Assembly: GCA_016209015.1 (NCBI GenBank)
Contig: JACQWY010000047.1
Coordinates: 1-64,000, forward strand
Reading direction: 5' to 3'
DNA length: 64,000 nucleotides
Source of the DNA: Gammaproteobacteria bacterium
GTDB lineage: Bacteria > Pseudomonadota > Gammaproteobacteria > Ga0077536
Positions 1 through 9,320 of the stretch are shown in pieces (within the stretch, counting starts at the first letter, position 1; every line of letters starts with the position of its first letter). A program made the position numbers and the translations under genes. The notes below the pieces were generated by a model. It did not search any database and was not told the DNA's origin. It saw only the letters and a program-made list of their open reading frames with translations.

Positions 1-1
1 C

Positions 2-1234
2 AGCAGCGACGCGGACCAGTACCTCATCGATCTGGAACGACGTGAACGCGCGCGTACGGGCATCGGCACGCTCAAGGTCGGCTATAACCGCGTCCATGGC
101 TATTACATCGAGCTCGGCCGCTCGCACGCCGACTCGGTGCCGGCGGATTACATGCGTCGCCAGACCCTCAAGGGCGCCGAGCGCTATCTCACGCCGGAGC
201 TAAAGTCCTTTGAATCCAAGGTGCTCGGGGCGCGCGAACGCGCGCTCGCACGCGAACGCCAGCTCTATGAATTGCTGCTCGGGGAGCTCGCGTCCGAAAC
301 GGCTTATCTGCAGGCCTGCGCTGCGGCGCTCGCCGAGCTCGACGTGATCGGCGCATTCGCGGAACGGGCCGAGACGCTCAGGCTCGCGGCCCCGCAGTTC
401 TCCGCCGAGCCCGTGCTCGACATCCGCGGCGGCCGCCATCTCGTCGTCGAGCAGATGATCGAGGAGCCGTTCGTAGCGAACGATCTCACGCTCGATGCTG
501 GGCGGCGCATGCTCATCATCACGGGCCCGAACATGGGTGGCAAATCGACGTTCATGCGCCAGACCGCGCTGATCGTCATCCTCGCCCACATCGGCAGCTT
601 CGTGCCGGCCGATGCAGCCGAGATCGGACCCATCGACATCATTTTTTCGCGCATCGGCGCTTCCGATCAGCTTGCTCGCGGCCAGAGCACATTCATGGTC
701 GAGATGACGGAGACCGCGAACATCCTGCACAACGCGACTCCGGAGAGTCTCGTCCTCGTCGATGAAATCGGCCGCGGGACGAGCACGTTCGACGGACTGT
801 CACTCGCCTTCGCCGCAGCCGAGCATCTCGCGCTCACGAACCGTTCTTTCACGCTGTTCGCGACCCACTACTTCGAGATCACGGCGCTTGCCGAGGAGAT
901 CCCGGAGGTGGCGAACGTGCGGATGGACGCCGTGGAGCATGGCGACCGGGTGATCTTCATGCATGCGGTGAAGGAAGGTCCGGCGAGCCAGAGTTACGGG
1001 CTCGCGGTCGCGCTGCTCGCCGGTGTACCCAGGAACGTCGTCGCGCGCGCTCGCGCCCGACTCGACACCATGACGACGGAACATGCGCGCACGACCCCGG
1101 CCCCGCAGCTGCCCCTCGCGCCCGCGCCTGTGCCCGATCCGCTGCTCGTCGAACTCGCCGCACTCGACCCCGATGCGCTGAGCCCGCGGGACGCTCTCGC
1201 ATTCCTGTACGCGTTGAAAGCGCGCCTCCGGTAA
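2..1234 (+). CDS. mutS: DNA mismatch repair ATPase MutS, C-terminal part (gene starts before the window)
   Basis: The reading frame is open from base 2, so the 5' part lies outside the window. The visible 410 residues cover the end of the core and clamp ([22 protein letters not shown]) and the ABC-type ATPase domain. Walker A is GPNMGGKST, the Walker B region ends in [14 protein letters not shown], and ATHYFEIT follows. The C-terminal tail carries an Ala/Pro-rich linker and a short helix ([18 protein letters not shown]) typical of the MutS tetramerisation tail. The protein recognises mismatches and recruits MutL. The following gene is fdxA, 123 bp downstream. Identification is secure. Confidence 0.97.
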   Translation, partial: SSDADQYLIDLERRERARTGIGTLKVGYNRVHGYYIELGRSHADSVPADYMRRQTLKGAERYLTPELKSFESKVLGARERALARERQLYELLLGELASETAYLQACAAALAELDVIGAFAERAETLRLAAPQFSAEPVLDIRGGRHLVVEQMIEEPFVANDLTLDAGRRMLIITGPNMGGKSTFMRQTALIVILAHIGSFVPADAAEIGPIDIIFSRIGASDQLARGQSTFMVEMTETANILHNATPESLVLVDEIGRGTSTFDGLSLAFAAAEHLALTNRSFTLFATHYFEITALAEEIPEVANVRMDAVEHGDRVIFMHAVKEGPASQSYGLAVALLAGVPRNVVARARARLDTMTTEHARTTPAPQLPLAPAPVPDPLLVELAALDPDALSPRDALAFLYALKARLR

Positions 1235-1317
1235 CGAGCGAGAACGTCGCGCACGTAAGGCTTCGCGTGAGCCCGTGACCTTCGCGCCCCAGGTAGTGTT
1301 ACGGCCGTCCCTGTAGC

Positions 1318-1323
1318 TATAAT
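1318..1323 (+). promoter_or_regulatory. Candidate sigma-70 -10 box for fdxA
   Basis: A perfect TATAAT hexamer lies 35 bp before the fdxA start, giving an expected leader of about 28 nt. No convincing -35 element stands at 17 bp, so the promoter may be weak or activator-dependent. Confidence 0.45.
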
Positions 1324-1357
1324 TGCCGCCACCTTCCCCAACACCCTTTGAAAAGCC

Positions 1358-1681
1358 ATGACTTTTGTAGTTACCGAAAACTGTATCAAGTGTAAGTTCA
1401 CCGACTGTGTCGAGGTTTGCCCGGTCGACTGCTTCCACGAAGGCCCGAACTTCCTGGTGATCGATCCGGACGAATGCATCGACTGCACGCTGTGCGAGCC
1501 CGAGTGCCCGGCCGAGGCGATCAAGTCGGAGGACGATCTGGCGGACGACGAGCAGCAGTTCCTCAAGATCAACGCGGATCTCGCGAAGAGCTGGCCGACG
1601 ATCAACGAAATGAAGGAACCGCCACCGGACGCCGAAGAGTGGAAAGGCGTTGCGGGCAAGCTTCAGTACCTCGAAAAGTAA
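1358..1681 (+). CDS. fdxA: 7Fe ferredoxin FdxA
   Basis: This 107-residue protein has the Azotobacter FdxI-type layout. An N-terminal C-x2-C-x4-C-x3-C cluster region (residues 9-25) holds a [3Fe-4S] and part of a [4Fe-4S] centre. A second [12 protein letters not shown] motif (about residues 40-51) completes the latter. An acidic tail of about 45 residues follows, as in other FdxA proteins. It is a soluble cytoplasmic one-electron carrier. It is monocistronic, with a TATAAT -10 upstream and a hairpin downstream. Its position next to mutS is common in gammaproteobacteria (general knowledge of the family, not checked here). Confidence 0.95.
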   Translation: MTFVVTENCIKCKFTDCVEVCPVDCFHEGPNFLVIDPDECIDCTLCEPECPAEAIKSEDDLADDEQQFLKINADLAKSWPTINEMKEPPPDAEEWKGVAGKLQYLEK

Positions 1682-2146
1682 GCGCCGCGAGCGCCCTACC
1701 CGAAAACGAGAACGGCGGTCGGACTCTCGTCCGACCGCCGGCTGAGGAACCCGGGCCATCCCTGGCCCGACCTCTCGGTCCCGAGGCTCCTCCGACTACC
1801 GGCGGCCTGTGCGACCGTCCCTGGGCACCGCCACCGACGCTACGTCCCTGTCGCGCAATTCCAGGCTAGCGGAGCCAACCAACCGGCCAAAGTGGTCCGG
1901 CGCTGCGTCACAGCCGCTGTTCTGGCGCGGAATTTCAAGGCATTCAACGAACTCCGTTCCGACGGCAATTTCATTGCGCGACTTTCCGCCTAACGCGCGG
2001 GACGAAATCCCGGGGCCGACTGCGAAGTCGTGATTTTTTTCCTCATCCGCAGAGCCCGGTCCGCGTCGCACGTCTGGCCGGATGTAGTGCCCGGACCTAT
2101 ACTTCACGACGGCCATGGCATGGCACGGTCCGGTCACGGGAAAACT
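1682..2146. other. Intergenic region between fdxA and the DUF4124 gene
   Basis: The 465 bp hold no convincing gene. They contain the fdxA hairpin at 1713-1740. A weaker terminator-like element lies at 2017-2040: a 5-bp stem CGACT/AGTCG with a GCGA tetraloop, then seven T residues. A possible promoter for the next gene lies at 2075-2103 (TGGCCG, 17 bp, TATACT). The short open frames here have no family features. Confidence 0.5.
1713..1740 (+). terminator. Hairpin after fdxA
   Basis: A perfect 11-bp inverted repeat (CGGCGGTCGGA / TCCGACCGCCG) with a 6-nt loop starts 32 bp after the fdxA stop. There is no T-tract on the + strand, so it may end transcription weakly or protect the mRNA 3' end. 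Confidence 0.55.
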
Positions 2147-2656
2147 ATGGACGACACACGCCAAGCGCACCGTTCAGTGACCGGTCGAACGCCCTGGAGA
2201 GGGTGGCGGTGCGCACGGTCGATTCCCCTCGTCGCGTCACTGTTGTGCGGCGGGCTCAATCCCATCGCCCTGGCGGACGACATATACAAATGGCGGGACC
2301 GGGACGGTATACATTTCGGATCGCGACCTCCCCCGGGGAGAGGTGAGATCGTCAAGCTCGGTCCCTCCGTGACGCCCGCGGCGGACGCTCAGGATCGTAA
2401 GGATCGGACTCAGCGGCTGCTCAACGCCTATGCCGACGAACGCCGGGAGCAATCGGAGGCGAGACAAAAAAAGGAATCGGAGCGCAAGGAGCGCCAACTG
2501 CATTGTCGGGATTCCAAGGCACGACAACTCGAGTACGCGTCGGCCGGTTTCATCTACGTTCCAGACGCCCAGGGCAATCGCCGTATCGTGGACGATGCCG
2601 AACGGGCGAAGATGCAGGCCGAGGCGGACGCAGAGGTGGTGAAATGGTGCCGGTGA
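2147..2656 (+). CDS. DUF4124 domain-containing periplasmic protein
   Basis: From the ATG at 2147 the product has 169 residues. A basic N-terminus and a hydrophobic stretch (IPLVASLLCGGLNPIALA) look like a Sec signal. They are followed at once by DDIYKWRDRDGIHFGSRPP, the short DUF4124 motif (YKW-D-DG-H-S-PP). The middle is a highly charged, probably coiled-coil segment rich in E, R and K (about residues 75-120), with a cysteine pair flanking the C-terminal part. The upstream frame stays open to 2030, but the signal peptide favours 2147. The function of DUF4124 is unknown. It precedes the CHASE2 kinase by 116 bp on the same strand. Confidence 0.75.
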   Translation: MDDTRQAHRSVTGRTPWRGWRCARSIPLVASLLCGGLNPIALADDIYKWRDRDGIHFGSRPPPGRGEIVKLGPSVTPAADAQDRKDRTQRLLNAYADERREQSEARQKKESERKERQLHCRDSKARQLEYASAGFIYVPDAQGNRRIVDDAERAKMQAEADAEVVKWCR

Positions 2657-2710
2657 CCGCTGGCCGATCGCGACGCCGCAAGAGTAGACCATGTGGGAGT
2701 TCGTCTACTC

Positions 2711-2737
2711 TTTACAAAAAATTCAATGTACTATAAC
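2711..2737 (+). promoter_or_regulatory. Candidate promoter of the kinase-phosphatase-FHA operon
   Basis: An AT-rich island upstream of the kinase contains TTTACA (2711-2716) and TATAAC (2732-2737) with a short 15-bp spacer. Composition contrasts with the GC-rich surroundings. The spacing is suboptimal, so the call is tentative. Confidence 0.35.
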
Positions 2738-2772
2738 CATAATCTAGAACTTACACTAACGTTGTATCGGGG

Positions 2773-5319
2773 ATGAAACAGGCATTCTGGAAGTCCGACC
2801 GGTTCGTCGGCATCGTCATTTCCCTGGTATTCCTGGTCGCCTGGCGCATGGGTGGCGGGGTTCTCGGGAGTCTCGAACGCAACGTCTACGACTTGGGTGT
2901 CCAGATCTCGAACCGGGATCCGGAGGCTCACGCGAAGATCGCCGTCGTCGCCATCGACGACACCAGCATCCAGAACATCGGACGCTGGCCGTGGTCCCGC
3001 GAAATCCACGCGAACATGATCAAGAAGCTGGCGGCTGCCGGGGCGAAGGCCATCGGCTCCACGGTGCTCTACTCGGAGCCCTCGGTGGACCCGGGTCTGA
3101 AGTATATCGATCGCATCGGCACGACGTTGAAAGACGCGAAGCTGGATGCGCAGGTCGGCGGCGAACTGCAGAAAATCATCCAGGAAGCGAAGGCAACGCT
3201 CGATACCGACGCCATCCTCGCGGACGCGATGAAGCAGGGTTCGAAGACCGTGCTCGGCATGCAGTTCACGGAGGGCTCCCCGCTGGGCAATCCCGATGCG
3301 CCGCTGCCCGATTACGTGCAGCGCTTCGTGATCCCGAAAGAGAAGATCATCGCCGATCCCTCGGGTAACGGTCCTGAAGTCCTGTCGACGAGCAAGGTCG
3401 ATCCGCCAATTCCGGCGCTCGGCCAGCAGGCCGCCGGCATCGGCCATTTGATCAATCCGCTCGACGTCGACGGCGGCGTGCGCTTCGAGCCGCTCGTCAT
3501 CCGCTACTACGACAGCTATTTCCCCTCGCTCTCCCTGATGATCGCCGCGCGCAGCCTCAACGTCGGCGTCGACGATATCAAAGTGAATCTCGGTGACAGC
3601 GTCGAGCTGAAGGGTCTGAAGATCAAGACCGACGCCGGCTCGAACATGAACACCTACTTCTACGGCAAACGCAAAGGCGATCGCCCGCCGTTCGACGTCT
3701 ATTCGTTCTACGATGTTCTGCAGGACACGATCCCGGCCGACAACTTCAAGGATCGCATCGTATTGCTCGGCGCGACGGCGTTCGGGGTGGGCACGAGCAT
3801 GCACACGCCGGTAGGCAACGCCGGAGGACCGGTACTCGTACTCGCCCACACCGTAGCGAGCATCCTGAACCAGGATTTCTTCGTGCAGCCGGGCTGGGCG
3901 CCTTTCGCCGAGTTTCTCGTATTCCTGCTCGTTGCCGGCTATCTCGTCGGCGTACTGCCGAAACTCCGTGCGGGCGCCGGCGCGATCATCAGCGCCTCCA
4001 CGCTCATCATCCTGATTGCGATCGAACTCATCCTGATGAAGTCGCAGGCGATGTGGCTGCAACTCGTCACCGCTGCGGCCCTGCTCGCCGTGGGCCACGT
4101 GCTTCTGACCACGAAACGTTTCCTCGTCACCGAGGCCAGCAAGCTGCGGCTCGACGTCGATTCCGCGACGAGCAACAAGCAACTCGCGCTGCAATTCCAG
4201 CAGCAGGGCCAGCTCGACATGGCTTTCGATTACTTCCGCAAATGCCCGGTCGACGAATCGCTGCTGGAAGCGGTCTACGGCCTCGCCGCGGATTTCGAAG
4301 CGAAGCGGAAATTCAACAAGGCGGCGGCCGTCTACCAGTACATCGCCGAGAAGAATCCGACCTTCCGCGACATCAAGGACAAGGTCAATCGCGCGAAGCA
4401 GCTCGAGGAGACGGTGCTACTCGGCGGCGCCGGGCCAAAGGCCGGTGCGACGATGCTTCTGGACGGCAGCATCTCGAAGCCCATGCTCGGACGTTACGAG
4501 GTCGAAAAGGAACTCGGCAAGGGGGCGATGGGCATCGTGTATCTCGGCAAGGATCCGAAGATCAACCGTGTGGTGGCCATCAAGACGATGGCGCTCTCCC
4601 AGGAGTTCGAAGCCGACGAGCTCGATGAGGTGAAGGCCCGGTTCTTCCGCGAGGCGGAGACCGCAGGCCGCCTGGTCCATCCGAATATCGTGACGATCTA
4701 TGACGCGGGCGAAGAACACGATCTCGCCTACATCGCGATGGAGTTCCTCGAGGGCCACGATCTCGTCCGCTACACGAAGCCGGATACCCTGCTTCCGCTC
4801 CCCATCACCATGGGCATCGTGTTCAAGGCCGCGATGGCGCTCGATTACGCCCACAAGCAGAACGTGGTCCACCGCGACATCAAGCCGGCGAACATCATGT
4901 ACGAGCCGAACAAGAAGGCCGTGAAGCTGACGGACTTCGGCATCGCGCGCATCACGGACTCGAGCAGGACCAAGACCGGCATGGTGCTGGGCACCCCGTC
5001 GTACATGTCGCCCGAGCAGCTGTCGGGCAAGAAAGTCGACGGCAGGTCCGATCTCTTCTCCCTCGGGGTGATGCTCTACCAGATGGTGACCGGTAAGCTG
5101 CCGTTCGTCGGCGAGTCCATGGCTACGCTGATGTACAAGATCGCAAACGAGCCGCACATGGACATTGGCCAGATCCGCCCCGAGCTCGCTAAGCAGAAGC
5201 CCTGCCTATCAGCGATCATCGACAAGGCGCTCCAAAAGGACGTCACGCTGCGCTACCAGACCGGCGCCGACCTGGCGCGCGACATCCAAGCGTGCGCCAA
5301 GCAGGTCGCCGCGAAGTAG
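2773..5319 (+). CDS. CHASE2 sensor Ser/Thr protein kinase
   Basis: The 848-residue protein has an N-terminal membrane anchor (about 9-27), an extracytoplasmic CHASE2 sensor domain (about 35-365) and three membrane helices (about 376-396, 403-422, 428-445). A helical, TPR-like linker (about 460-540) leads to a Hanks-type kinase domain from residue 573. Motifs are complete: glycine loop GKGAMG, the lysine in VAIK, HRDIKPAN (H700-R701-D702), DFG (721-723) and MSPEQ. An external or envelope signal probably sets phosphorylation of cytoplasmic Ser/Thr targets. The next gene, 6 bp on, is a PP2C phosphatase, followed by an FHA protein: the usual writer, eraser and reader set. The ligand of CHASE2 is unknown. 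Confidence 0.93.
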   Translation: MKQAFWKSDRFVGIVISLVFLVAWRMGGGVLGSLERNVYDLGVQISNRDPEAHAKIAVVAIDDTSIQNIGRWPWSREIHANMIKKLAAAGAKAIGSTVLYSEPSVDPGLKYIDRIGTTLKDAKLDAQVGGELQKIIQEAKATLDTDAILADAMKQGSKTVLGMQFTEGSPLGNPDAPLPDYVQRFVIPKEKIIADPSGNGPEVLSTSKVDPPIPALGQQAAGIGHLINPLDVDGGVRFEPLVIRYYDSYFPSLSLMIAARSLNVGVDDIKVNLGDSVELKGLKIKTDAGSNMNTYFYGKRKGDRPPFDVYSFYDVLQDTIPADNFKDRIVLLGATAFGVGTSMHTPVGNAGGPVLVLAHTVASILNQDFFVQPGWAPFAEFLVFLLVAGYLVGVLPKLRAGAGAIISASTLIILIAIELILMKSQAMWLQLVTAAALLAVGHVLLTTKRFLVTEASKLRLDVDSATSNKQLALQFQQQGQLDMAFDYFRKCPVDESLLEAVYGLAADFEAKRKFNKAAAVYQYIAEKNPTFRDIKDKVNRAKQLEETVLLGGAGPKAGATMLLDGSISKPMLGRYEVEKELGKGAMGIVYLGKDPKINRVVAIKTMALSQEFEADELDEVKARFFREAETAGRLVHPNIVTIYDAGEEHDLAYIAMEFLEGHDLVRYTKPDTLLPLPITMGIVFKAAMALDYAHKQNVVHRDIKPANIMYEPNKKAVKLTDFGIARITDSSRTKTGMVLGTPSYMSPEQLSGKKVDGRSDLFSLGVMLYQMVTGKLPFVGESMATLMYKIANEPHMDIGQIRPELAKQKPCLSAIIDKALQKDVTLRYQTGADLARDIQACAKQVAAK

Positions 5320-5325
5320 GCCGCC

Positions 5326-6159
5326 GTGTCGAATGCGAGGTCAATCGAGTTCGCGAACGTCTCCGACCCCGGACGGAAGCGTCCGCACAACGAGGACAGT
5401 GCGGTAACCGACATCGGACTCGGGCTCGCGCTCGTAGCCGACGGGATGGGCGGTTACAAGGCCGGCGAAGTCGCCAGCGCCATCGCCGCCAAAGTCGTGC
5501 TCGACGGAGTTCGGGCCGGAATCGACCAGCACCGCTTCGTCCGCAAACACGTCGACGGCGATCGCTCCAAGGAGTCCCTGCTCATGCAGGACTCGATCCT
5601 CGAGGCGAACCATCACATTTTTCGGACGGCCCGCGACGTGCCTCAATGCCAGGGTATGGGGACGACCATCGTGGCGATTCTGTTCACTGCGGACAAGGTC
5701 GTGGTGGCTCATGTCGGCGACTCGCGGGTGTATCGCTTCCGCAACGGTGAACTCGTCCAGCTCACGAGCGACCATTCCCTGATCCAGGAGCTCATTGACC
5801 GGGGGTTCTTCACCCCGGAAGAAGCGCACGCCAACACGCCCAAGAATCTCGTGACCCGGGCGCTGGGCATCGACGACAACGTGGTCGTCGACGTGCAGGA
5901 ACTCGACATCCTTCCAGAGGACATCTACCTCCTCTGCTCGGACGGGCTCAATGATATGGTAGATGATGAAGAAATTCGCTTAACCCTAAGTAAATATAGT
6001 GCTAATCTTGTACAAGCCGCCAACGAATTGGTGCGCCTTGCGAACGAAAGTGGCGGCAAAGACAATATTTCCGTAGTACTGGCGCGGCCTTTGAAACAGG
6101 GCGCGGCGGGGTCGGGTATTTTGGCGAAGCTAATGCGGCTTTTGACGAGGTCCAGCTGA
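5326..6159 (+). CDS. PP2C-family protein phosphatase (Stp1-like)
   Basis: The GTG at 5326 gives 277 residues. PP2C motifs are present: DPGRKRPHNEDS (first metal Asp region), LVADGMGGYKAGEVAS, GMGTTIVA, VAHVGDSRVYRF, LLCSDGLNDMV and GGKDNISVV. The enzyme is a Mn/Mg-dependent Ser/Thr phosphatase and is expected to reverse the upstream kinase. Asp/Gly-rich motifs are intact, so it should be active. The last 70 codons switch to AT-rich codons (TTA, CTA, AGT, AAT, GTA), unlike the first 200 codons of the same gene. The frame and motifs continue across this change. FHA follows 12 bp downstream. Confidence 0.93.
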   Translation: MSNARSIEFANVSDPGRKRPHNEDSAVTDIGLGLALVADGMGGYKAGEVASAIAAKVVLDGVRAGIDQHRFVRKHVDGDRSKESLLMQDSILEANHHIFRTARDVPQCQGMGTTIVAILFTADKVVVAHVGDSRVYRFRNGELVQLTSDHSLIQELIDRGFFTPEEAHANTPKNLVTRALGIDDNVVVDVQELDILPEDIYLLCSDGLNDMVDDEEIRLTLSKYSANLVQAANELVRLANESGGKDNISVVLARPLKQGAAGSGILAKLMRLLTRSS

Positions 6160-6171
6160 TAGGACAGAACC

Positions 6172-6945
6172 ATGGCTAAACTGGTACTTAGCTTGAATGG
6201 CGCGGTGCAGGGCGAGTTCCTGCTGAACAAGGAACGCATGACGATCGGCCGGAAACCCGACAACGACATCCAGATCGACAACCTGGCCGTCAGCGGCAAG
6301 CATGCCCTCATCATCACCATTCTCGACGATTCCTTTCTCGAAGACCTCGGCAGCACGAACGGGACCTACGTCAATGGCAAGCTCATCAAGAAGCATGCGC
6401 TGCGTGATGGCGATGTGGTCGGGATCGGCAAGCATGAGTTGAAGTACGTCAACGAGCACGCGACCGCTGACGACGAAGAATTCGAGAAGACCATGATTAT
6501 CCGCCCCGGCAGCGCGAGTGCTGCCGTGGCCGCGGCGAAGGCCGCCGAGGAGGCGGGTGTCGCCGCTCAGAAGCAGGAACCTCCACCAGCAGCCCGCCCA
6601 GGGCCGACGATGGCTCCCGCGGCAGCAGCGGCGCACCAGCCGGCCCCTGCCCCGGCCGCGTCCGGCATGCCGCTCGGCCGCCTGCGCGTGCTGAACGGAC
6701 CAATTGCCGGCAAGGAGCTCGAGCTCAGCAAAGCGCTCATCACGCTCGGTAAGCCCGGGGTGCAGGTCGCCGTGATATCGCGACGTCCTCAGGGCTATTT
6801 CCTGACGCACATCGAAGGCGACGGTAAGAACAACAATTTCCCCATCGTGAATGGGTCGGCGATCGGACCGCAGGCCTACACGCTCCGCAGCGGCGACATC
6901 GTGGAACTCGCCGGCATCAAGATGGAGTTCAGCCTGACCCGCTGA
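6172..6945 (+). CDS. FHA domain protein with a degenerate second FHA-like domain
   Basis: This 257-residue protein has a canonical FHA domain at about 5-90. It shows the phosphothreonine-pocket residues in GRKPDNDI, VSGKHA and GSTNGTYVNG. An Ala/Pro-rich linker (about 115-165) leads to a second FHA-like fold (about 168-255) that lacks the canonical Arg and Ser/Asn set. The intact domain should read phosphothreonine made by the upstream kinase. A threonine in EKTMIIRPG after the first domain resembles the phospho-Thr sites used for self-association in related FHA proteins (inference). It is the last gene of the rightward trio and converges on the cyclase gene 44 bp away. Confidence 0.9.
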   Translation: MAKLVLSLNGAVQGEFLLNKERMTIGRKPDNDIQIDNLAVSGKHALIITILDDSFLEDLGSTNGTYVNGKLIKKHALRDGDVVGIGKHELKYVNEHATADDEEFEKTMIIRPGSASAAVAAAKAAEEAGVAAQKQEPPPAARPGPTMAPAAAAAHQPAPAPAASGMPLGRLRVLNGPIAGKELELSKALITLGKPGVQVAVISRRPQGYFLTHIEGDGKNNNFPIVNGSAIGPQAYTLRSGDIVELAGIKMEFSLTR

Positions 6946-6989
6946 TATTCTCCTGCACCCGGGCCGCTACGGCTCGGCGTGCGACCTCC

Positions 6990-9236
6990 TCATTTCGACG
7001 TGTGCGTGAAGACGCCGTCCCAATCCTTGTTGGGCGGCTGATGCCGGAAATGGGCCACGCGCTCCACGTAGACCTTGTAGAGCCCGGGTGATCGCGAGGA
7101 GCGCGCGAGATTGAGGAAATTCATCTCCGCCATGTCCCACTCCTGCGCCCGGTACATGCGTAGTGCCTCTCTATAGAGCTTGAGCTCATCCTTCCAGCGC
7201 GCATCCAGATCATCCCTGGCGCAGAGCGGTTCGTAGATCGTGATTGGCTTGTCCTTGCCTTTGACGCGGACGCGATCGATTTCCCGATAGGCGTATTCAG
7301 GCACGGCTTCTTTCGTCGTCTCGCTCACGATGAGCGACACGCTGTAGCCCTTCGTGAGGCCCTCGAGCCGCGACCCCAGGTTCACGGCGTCGCCGAGCAC
7401 CGTATAGGCCATGCGGAACTCCGAACCCATGTTGCCGACACTCATCACACCACTATTGATGCCGACGCCGATTCGGATCTCCGGCCAGCCCTTGGCGACG
7501 AAGGCCTTGTTGATCTCCGCGACCTTCGAGAGCATTTCGAGTCCGGCCTGCAGCGCGTGCCGCGCATGTTCGCCATCCTCGAGCGGCGCACCCCAGAACG
7601 CCATGATGGCATCACCCATGTACTTGTCGATCGTGCCTCTGCGCTCGTGGATTACCCGCGTCATCGGCGTGAGGAACTCGTTCATGAGATCCGCGAGGTC
7701 CTTCGGATTGAGACCTTCGGATATCGTGGTGAAGCCGCGGACGTCGGAGAACAGCACCGTCATTTCGCGGCTCTCTGCCTCGAGGGAGTAGGCGTCCGGC
7801 CGTTTCGCCATTTCGTCGACGAGTTCCGGCGGAACATAGTGCCCGAAGAGCCCGGTGAGCTGCCGTTTGCCGCGCGTCTCCACGAAATAGCCGTACGACA
7901 TGTTCAACAAGAACATCGTGAGCAGCATGAGCACACCGGATGCAATCGGCAGCACGAAATTGCCGAATGACCACACGACGAGATTGAAGCCGACCATCAC
8001 CACGAGCAGGCCGACGGTGAGCGCGGTGGCGAGCAGCGGGCTCAGCGCGGGCGTCACGAGCAGCATCACGAGGCCGAAAAGGAGCAGCAACAGCACCTCT
8101 GCACCGAGCGTGTACTCCGGTAGCTGCTTGACGGCGTGATCGATGATGCCGGCAATCAGATTGGCATGAATCTCGACACCCGGGTACGCCTCGTCGACCG
8201 GCGTCGCGCGCAGATCGAGCAGACCCGGTGCCGTCGTGCCAACCAGCACGATGGCGTGCTCGAGGAGCTTCGAATCGGCCGCCCCGCGCAGGATGTCGGT
8301 CGCCGAGACATACGGGAAGCTGCCCCTGCGGCCGCGGTAGGGCACGAGTGATTGCACGTGCTTGTCGACCGGCAGCTCGTACTTGCCGATCTGCAGCCAC
8401 TCGAGCCCCGGATAGCCCTTCCCGCCGAACAGCGGCTCCTCGAACTTCGGCACGATTTCCGTGATCCCGAGCGCCTGTCGGACGATTTCGAGCGAAAGCG
8501 ACGCGTAATAGGCGCCGTCGTACTCGATGAGCATGGGCACGCGCCGGACCACGCCGTCCGGATCCGGCAGCGGATTGAAATGGCCGGCGCTCAACGCGCT
8601 CCCCTGCAGTTGCGCCAGGTTCGCGCCGAAGCCGTCCGCGCGCCTGAACTCGACGTTCTTGCCGGTGAACGTTCCTTTGACGAACGTGGGTTTCGGCAAG
8701 GTTCCGATTTTCGCCGTCTGCTCTTCCCCGCCGCCAAAGTTGAAGTAATAGCCGAGGATGACCGGATACTTCTGAATCGCCGCGCCGAACAGGCCATCGA
8801 AATCGAGCTTCGGCCGGACGGTCTGCAGGTGTGACTTGAAGCCCGGATCTTCCTTGAAGTCGGTCTCGGAGAGGTTCTCGAGCACTTTCAGACCGGAGCT
8901 CGTATCCGGCTCCGCGAACACGACGTCGAAGCCGACGAGTCCGGCGTGATACTTCGCGAAAAGCTGCTCGACGAGGTTCGCGAGCTTGTCGCGCCCCCAC
9001 GGCCAGCGCCCCTCGGCGGTGAGGCTCTTCTCGTCGATGTCGACGATCACGATGCGATCGTCGCGCTTGTTCGGCATCGTCAGGAGCAGGCGCGTGTCGT
9101 AGGACCAGTTCTCCATCTGGTCGATGAGGCCGATGCGCATCCACTGTGCGGCATGGGCGATGAACACGAGCAGTACGACGCCACCGAGCGCGATGCGCAC
9201 CCAGTGCTCCGAGACGCGGGTCCAGAACGAGCCCAT
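6990..9236 (-). CDS. CHASE2 domain class III adenylate/guanylate cyclase
   Basis: The 748-residue protein has an N-terminal membrane helix (about 14-31), a CHASE2 sensor (about 45-345), further membrane helices (about 370-445) and a class III cyclase domain (about 487-680). Both metal aspartates are visible: D498 in FSDVRGF and D542 in KYMGDAI. The purine-specifying lysine in IDKYMGD and the Thr in YTVLGD point to ATP rather than GTP. The transition-state Asn and Arg appear in VNLGSRLEG. It is therefore probably an active adenylate cyclase. It may feed cAMP to the CRP-type sites and the cNMP-binding protein elsewhere in this window (inference). It lies at the end of the metG-mla train. Confidence 0.92.
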   Translation of the reverse strand: MGSFWTRVSEHWVRIALGGVVLLVFIAHAAQWMRIGLIDQMENWSYDTRLLLTMPNKRDDRIVIVDIDEKSLTAEGRWPWGRDKLANLVEQLFAKYHAGLVGFDVVFAEPDTSSGLKVLENLSETDFKEDPGFKSHLQTVRPKLDFDGLFGAAIQKYPVILGYYFNFGGGEEQTAKIGTLPKPTFVKGTFTGKNVEFRRADGFGANLAQLQGSALSAGHFNPLPDPDGVVRRVPMLIEYDGAYYASLSLEIVRQALGITEIVPKFEEPLFGGKGYPGLEWLQIGKYELPVDKHVQSLVPYRGRRGSFPYVSATDILRGAADSKLLEHAIVLVGTTAPGLLDLRATPVDEAYPGVEIHANLIAGIIDHAVKQLPEYTLGAEVLLLLLFGLVMLLVTPALSPLLATALTVGLLVVMVGFNLVVWSFGNFVLPIASGVLMLLTMFLLNMSYGYFVETRGKRQLTGLFGHYVPPELVDEMAKRPDAYSLEAESREMTVLFSDVRGFTTISEGLNPKDLADLMNEFLTPMTRVIHERRGTIDKYMGDAIMAFWGAPLEDGEHARHALQAGLEMLSKVAEINKAFVAKGWPEIRIGVGINSGVMSVGNMGSEFRMAYTVLGDAVNLGSRLEGLTKGYSVSLIVSETTKEAVPEYAYREIDRVRVKGKDKPITIYEPLCARDDLDARWKDELKLYREALRMYRAQEWDMAEMNFLNLARSSRSPGLYKVYVERVAHFRHQPPNKDWDGVFTHTSK

Positions 9237-9320
9237 AGAATTCAGTCTCCCCCTCTCCCATCCATGCCCATGGCGCTCGGCCGGGCTCCCCAGTTCGCGC
9301 GTCCGTCTAACGCGGTCGGC

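Noticed and set aside
2731-4194. 487-residue - strand frame over the CHASE2 part of the kinase
   Set aside because: Antisense shadow, His/Arg/Asp-rich, and no start signal.
7612-9261. 549-residue frame on the - strand overlapping the cyclase
   Set aside because: It is a +1 shadow of the CHASE2 cyclase, with Arg/Ala-rich low-complexity sequence and no motifs, whereas the cyclase frame has complete catalytic residues.
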